Below are positions 4,908-7,659 of a DNA stretch of 7,659 nucleotides, in pieces (position 1 is the first letter of the stretch; the number at the start of each line of letters is the position of its first letter). The DNA comes from Alphaproteobacteria bacterium (GTDB taxonomy: Bacteria > Pseudomonadota > Alphaproteobacteria > CAAHEQ01 > UBA3637), in NCBI GenBank assembly GCA_900772625.1, contig CAAHEQ010000046.1:1-7659 (forward strand). Reading direction: 5' to 3'. The position numbers and the translations under genes are program-made. The notes beneath the pieces are model-generated. The model was not told the origin of the DNA. It was given only the letters and a program-made list of their open reading frames with translations, and ran no database searches.

Positions 4908-6680
4908 ATGGTGGTGTTGAGTGTCGAAAAGTCGCTTTCAAACAAGCGCTGGGTCTGTCAAAGCATTGATGAAAGATTAGTCAACTGGCTCGTTCAACAA
5001 TATGATTTACCTGAGATAATAGCGCGCATTTTGGTTGCGCGCGGGATAGACGTGGATCACCTTGAAAAGTTCCTGACTCCGACTTTGAAGGCGCACTTGC
5101 CTAACCCCGAAACGCTCAAAGATGTTGTCAGAACGGCTACCCGCATTGCCGATTCGGTTGAACGCGGCGAGCTGATTGGCATTATGGGCGATTACGATGT
5201 AGACGGCGCAACCTCCAGCGCATTGCTTAAGTTGTTTTTAAAAAGCATTGGCATTAAAACAAAAGTGTTTATTCCTGACCGCGATGACGGCTATGGTCCA
5301 AACGCAAAAAAAATGCAGGAGTTTTTTGATGCAGGCATTCGCTTAATTGCAACGCTCGATTGCGGTATGACGGCTTTTGAGCCGATTGACTTTGGCACAA
5401 AGCTCGGTATGGACATAGTCATTATCGACCACCACGAACCCGAAAAAAGCCTGCCCAATGCATATGCAGTTGTTAATCCGAAACGCTTGGACGAAGATCC
5501 ACATCACCCGTGCCATTCGATGGCGGCGGTCGGTGTTGTGTTCTTGGTTGTTGTCGAAATTAACAAGATTTTGCGTGGGCGTGGTTTTTATAATGGCAAA
5601 ATTAAAGAGCCAGACTTGCGGCAATGGTTGGACTTGGTTGCTTTTGGCACCGTGTGCGATGTTGTGCCACTTAAAGGCGTCAATCGCTTGTTCGTCAAAA
5701 GCGGTTTAAAGCAAGCTTTATCCAAAAACAATGTGGGCTTACAGGCGTTGCTGAAAATTGCCAAAGTGCATGAAAACTTGAATGCGTATCATTTGGGTTA
5801 TATCTTGGGGCCGCGCATTAACGCTGGGGGGCGCGTAGGCAAATCCGATTTAGGTATGCGTCTGCTGACCACCTTTGACGAAGATGAAGCCGAAAAGATC
5901 GCCTCGCATTTGGAGGAGCTGAACGTCCTGCGCCGTACGATTGAAGCTGATGTACTTGCTGAGGCTACTTTGCAAGCGCAAGAGGCCGTCAAAAAAGGCT
6001 TGCCCTTTATTTTGGCTAAAGGCGAAAACTGGCATCAAGGCGTTGTCGGCATTGTCGCAGGCAGATTAAAAGAGCAATTCAACTTGCCCACGTTTGTGTT
6101 GAGTTTGGAAAAGGACGATGCAAAAGGCTCGTCTCGGTCAATCGCAGGTGTTGACTTAGGCACGTTGGTCATTCAAGCGATGCAGCGCGGCATCTTGTCG
6201 CGTGGTGGCGGACACCCTATGGCTGCGGGCTTTTCTTTGGCGCGCAACAAAATCCCCGAGTTTGAAGCTTTCCTAAACGAATACATCACAACGCATTGTC
6301 ACGCCCACGCGGGAGCACCTGAAGAGCTCGGCATAGACGGCGTGATGGATTTAAATGCTGTCAGCTTGGATTTTATTAATCGTCTGAATACGTTGGAGCC
6401 TTATGGTGAGGGCAACCTCGAGCCCGTTTTTGCAATTCAAGACGTCATTTTGATGAAGACTATTCAAACTAAAAATGGGCATCTTGTGTGCAAGTTTGCA
6501 GGCAAAGGAGGCGGCTATTTGGACGCCGTGTGTTTCAGAGCCGTGGGGACGCCGTTGGGCGATGCTTTTTTGCGCTCGCAAACGCAGCAGCATTATCATC
6601 TGGCGGGCGTGTTGCGCGTTGATAATTGGAACGGCAATCATAAAGTACAGCTTATTATTTCTGACGCGGCATTGGCATAA
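4908..6680 (+). CDS. recJ: Single-stranded-DNA-specific exonuclease RecJ
   Basis: A 590-residue protein of normal RecJ length. RecJ degrades single-stranded DNA 5' to 3' in the RecF recombination pathway, mismatch repair and base excision repair. The DHH domain shows its metal-binding motifs in order: GDYDVDG (94-100), FIPDRDDGYG (121-130), LDCG (150-153), DHH (174-176) and GTVCDVVPL (247-255), where many homologues have Ala instead of Cys250. GPRINAGGR (301-309) follows, then the DHHA1 domain with WHQGVVGIVAGRL (375-387) and GGGHPMAAG (433-441). The C-terminal OB-fold carries LEPYGEGNLEPVF (496-508). All key aspartates and histidines are present, so the enzyme should be active in the cytoplasm. 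The start at 4908 rests on the Shine-Dalgarno site and promoter position. It converges on the thioesterase gene with 74 bases between stops and no obvious terminator hairpin. Confidence 0.97.
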   Translation: MVVLSVEKSLSNKRWVCQSIDERLVNWLVQQYDLPEIIARILVARGIDVDHLEKFLTPTLKAHLPNPETLKDVVRTATRIADSVERGELIGIMGDYDVDGATSSALLKLFLKSIGIKTKVFIPDRDDGYGPNAKKMQEFFDAGIRLIATLDCGMTAFEPIDFGTKLGMDIVIIDHHEPEKSLPNAYAVVNPKRLDEDPHHPCHSMAAVGVVFLVVVEINKILRGRGFYNGKIKEPDLRQWLDLVAFGTVCDVVPLKGVNRLFVKSGLKQALSKNNVGLQALLKIAKVHENLNAYHLGYILGPRINAGGRVGKSDLGMRLLTTFDEDEAEKIASHLEELNVLRRTIEADVLAEATLQAQEAVKKGLPFILAKGENWHQGVVGIVAGRLKEQFNLPTFVLSLEKDDAKGSSRSIAGVDLGTLVIQAMQRGILSRGGGHPMAAGFSLARNKIPEFEAFLNEYITTHCHAHAGAPEELGIDGVMDLNAVSLDFINRLNTLEPYGEGNLEPVFAIQDVILMKTIQTKNGHLVCKFAGKGGGYLDAVCFRAVGTPLGDAFLRSQTQQHYHLAGVLRVDNWNGNHKVQLIISDAALA

Positions 6681-6754
6681 CTCGCATTACCCGCGCACAG
6701 AATATACGTTTATAATTTGTTTGAGCTTTCTTGCCTCTAAGTGTTGCTTGTGCG

Positions 6755-7486
6755 TTAAGTATGCTTCCATTTGATTTGAACACGTGCTACTTCCCGCGCC
6801 TCTTTGGAGGACATCAGCTGATGCGTTGATTGTTCTCCCTCAAGCAAAGTATGCACTAAAATCTCGTCACCAAAATAAGACGGGTGCTTAAATGCGATAT
6901 GCATATCCTCGATTTCATTGGCTTGGCGGAAGTCAAAAGGTACAGCTTCGCTCGCCCACACGGGGTAAATCGCATTGTTGACGTGTTTGTTAATGTCTAT
7001 GTCATCATAACGCACGTGGAACAGCTTTTCAAAGTTAAACGCCTCGGGCACGTTAATGGTCGGAAAGGTTGTATCAAGCGCGCGTTCGGGCAATGCTTCC
7101 AGCCCTTCGATGTGCTTTTTAATCGGTTGAGGCCGTCCCGAGTTGATATCAATCAACACCCATTGGCTGGAGGCTGTAATTAAAATATTTCCTTTGTCAT
7201 CAAGCACTTCAAAATCGCGGATTGCCGACACAAACGTTTTATCGGAAGGCCACGTGCGAATGGTAATCGTGTCACCCCATTTGGGACGCTCGTTGATGTG
7301 CAGCGCATAGCTTGCGCCGACCCATGCCAGTTGTTTTGTCACAAAAAACTGATAGCCTACATTCAGGATTTCGGCGTGAAAGTCCGCAACATTTTGCAAG
7401 ATATTAAACAAAGTCAGCAAGCGTAATTTGCCGTCTTGGTCGCATTCATAGCTATGAACAAGGTGTGTTTGCGTATATTTTTCCAT
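6755..7486 (-). CDS. Acyl-ACP thioesterase-like protein (double hotdog fold)
   Basis: A 243-residue protein of the bacterial acyl-ACP thioesterase type, which releases free fatty acids from acyl carrier protein. The N-terminal hotdog (about 1-125) carries YECDQDGKL, WPSDK and the typical RDFEVLDDKGNIL and WVLIDINSGRPQPI stretches. The second hotdog (about 150-243) has DINKHVNN with D164, N166 and H168, matching the catalytic Asp-Asn-His of plant FatA/FatB. The fourth catalytic residue of plant enzymes, a Glu 34 residues after the His, falls on P202 in an ungapped comparison from memory. No signal peptide or membrane segment is seen, so it should be cytoplasmic. The frame opens at 7543, but that codon lies in the proposed -35 box; AAGAGG 6 bases before the ATG at 7486 fixes the start. 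It is a single-gene unit converging on recJ. Substrate chain length cannot be read from sequence. Confidence 0.88.
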   Translation of the reverse strand: MEKYTQTHLVHSYECDQDGKLRLLTLFNILQNVADFHAEILNVGYQFFVTKQLAWVGASYALHINERPKWGDTITIRTWPSDKTFVSAIRDFEVLDDKGNILITASSQWVLIDINSGRPQPIKKHIEGLEALPERALDTTFPTINVPEAFNFEKLFHVRYDDIDINKHVNNAIYPVWASEAVPFDFRQANEIEDMHIAFKHPSYFGDEILVHTLLEGEQSTHQLMSSKEAREVARVQIKWKHT

Positions 7487-7492
7487 ATTAAG

Positions 7493-7498
7493 CCTCTT
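7493..7498 (-). promoter_or_regulatory. Shine-Dalgarno site that fixes the thioesterase start
   Basis: On the minus strand AAGAGG ends 6 bases before the ATG at 7486. It lies between the proposed promoter and the start codon. Confidence 0.7.
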
Positions 7499-7514
7499 TA
7501 TTTTAAACGTGAAA

Positions 7515-7543
7515 AGTTTAAGCCTAAAAAGTGTACAAGTCAA
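7515..7543 (-). promoter_or_regulatory. Predicted promoter of the thioesterase gene
   Basis: On the minus strand TTGACT (7538-7543) is 17 bases from TAAACT (7515-7520). Transcription would start near 7508, giving a leader of about 22 bases. The -35 is strong, the -10 matches four of six consensus bases. Confidence 0.6.
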
Positions 7544-7591
7544 GCCAGTTTAAGTAAAATTCATTTTTTTGACATAAATTCAAAATAATAC

Positions 7592-7620
7592 TTGCCAACG
7601 TACAGGAATTGATGTATAAA
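7592..7620 (+). promoter_or_regulatory. Predicted promoter of the tRNA gene
   Basis: TTGCCA (7592-7597), 17 bases, then TATAAA (7615-7620). Transcription would start near 7627, only about 7 bases before the mature tRNA 5' end, which suits a stable RNA gene. It is divergent from the thioesterase promoter. Confidence 0.6.
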
Positions 7621-7633
7621 ACTTTTTGTTAAT

Positions 7634-7659
7634 CGGAGTGTAGCTCAGCCTGGTAGAGC
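7634..7659 (+). tRNA. tRNA-Pro, 5' part only, cut by the window end
   Basis: The 26 bases give an acceptor strand starting CGGAGTG, then TA, a D-stem GCTC, a D-loop AGCCTGGTA and the matching GAGC. C at position 1 with this acceptor arm is characteristic of bacterial tRNA-Pro; initiator tRNA also starts with C but usually as CGCGGGG. The anticodon is outside the window, so the isotype is inferred. Confidence 0.8.

Noticed and set aside
6681..6754. Terminator between recJ and the thioesterase gene
   Set aside because: The only inverted match, CGCACA/TGTGCG (6694-6699 with 6749-6754), has a loop of about 49 bases and no T-tract after it on either strand.
7487..7543. 19-residue N-terminal extension of the thioesterase
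   Set aside because: It begins in the -35 hexamer and spans the promoter and Shine-Dalgarno site.
7569..7574. Perfect TTGACA upstream of the tRNA
   Set aside because: No -10 element lies at 16-18 bases downstream; the TTGCCA/TATAAA pair further on fits the tRNA start better.

Overview
The window reads as a chromosomal segment of an alphaproteobacterium, most likely one of the uncultured, host-associated lineages. This is inference from remembered family resemblance: the YchF N-terminus, the AmpD-type amidase N-terminus (ACPSPNF), the prepilin motif GRSMIEML and a C1-type tRNA-Pro all look alphaproteobacterial. Base composition is moderate, and genes are intact and closely packed. No gap between genes exceeds about 190 bases, so there is no long empty stretch. 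I see no transposase, phage gene, CRISPR array or rRNA.

Layout from left to right. On the minus strand, ychF (528-1631) is followed after 15 bases by a bacteriohemerythrin (75-512), forming a two-gene operon with one promoter upstream of ychF and a possible terminator at the left edge. Next on the minus strand is a cytoplasmic AmpD-like N-acetylmuramoyl-L-alanine amidase (1783-2307). It is divergent from a plus-strand gene for a 542-residue protein with a type IV prepilin N-terminus and a very cysteine-rich C-terminal two thirds (2498-4126), which has its own promoter and a good intrinsic terminator. Then come a small ankyrin-repeat protein (4317-4817) and the ssDNA exonuclease RecJ (4908-6680), each with its own promoter. 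RecJ converges on an acyl-ACP thioesterase-like gene (6755-7486, minus). A tRNA-Pro begins divergently from it and is cut by the window end (7634-7659).

Most of the genes are housekeeping: a ribosome-associated ATPase, DNA repair, peptidoglycan recycling and fatty-acid chain release. They do not form a single pathway. The unusual item is the orphan cysteine-rich prepilin-like protein. It has 47 cysteines after the predicted cleavage site, a PE-rich linker and six adjacent Cys-Cys pairs, and may be a surface-displayed, heavily disulfide-bonded pilin or pseudopilin. In five genes the longest open frame overshoots the true start; Shine-Dalgarno sites, and in four of them a promoter as well, point to the shorter starts given here.
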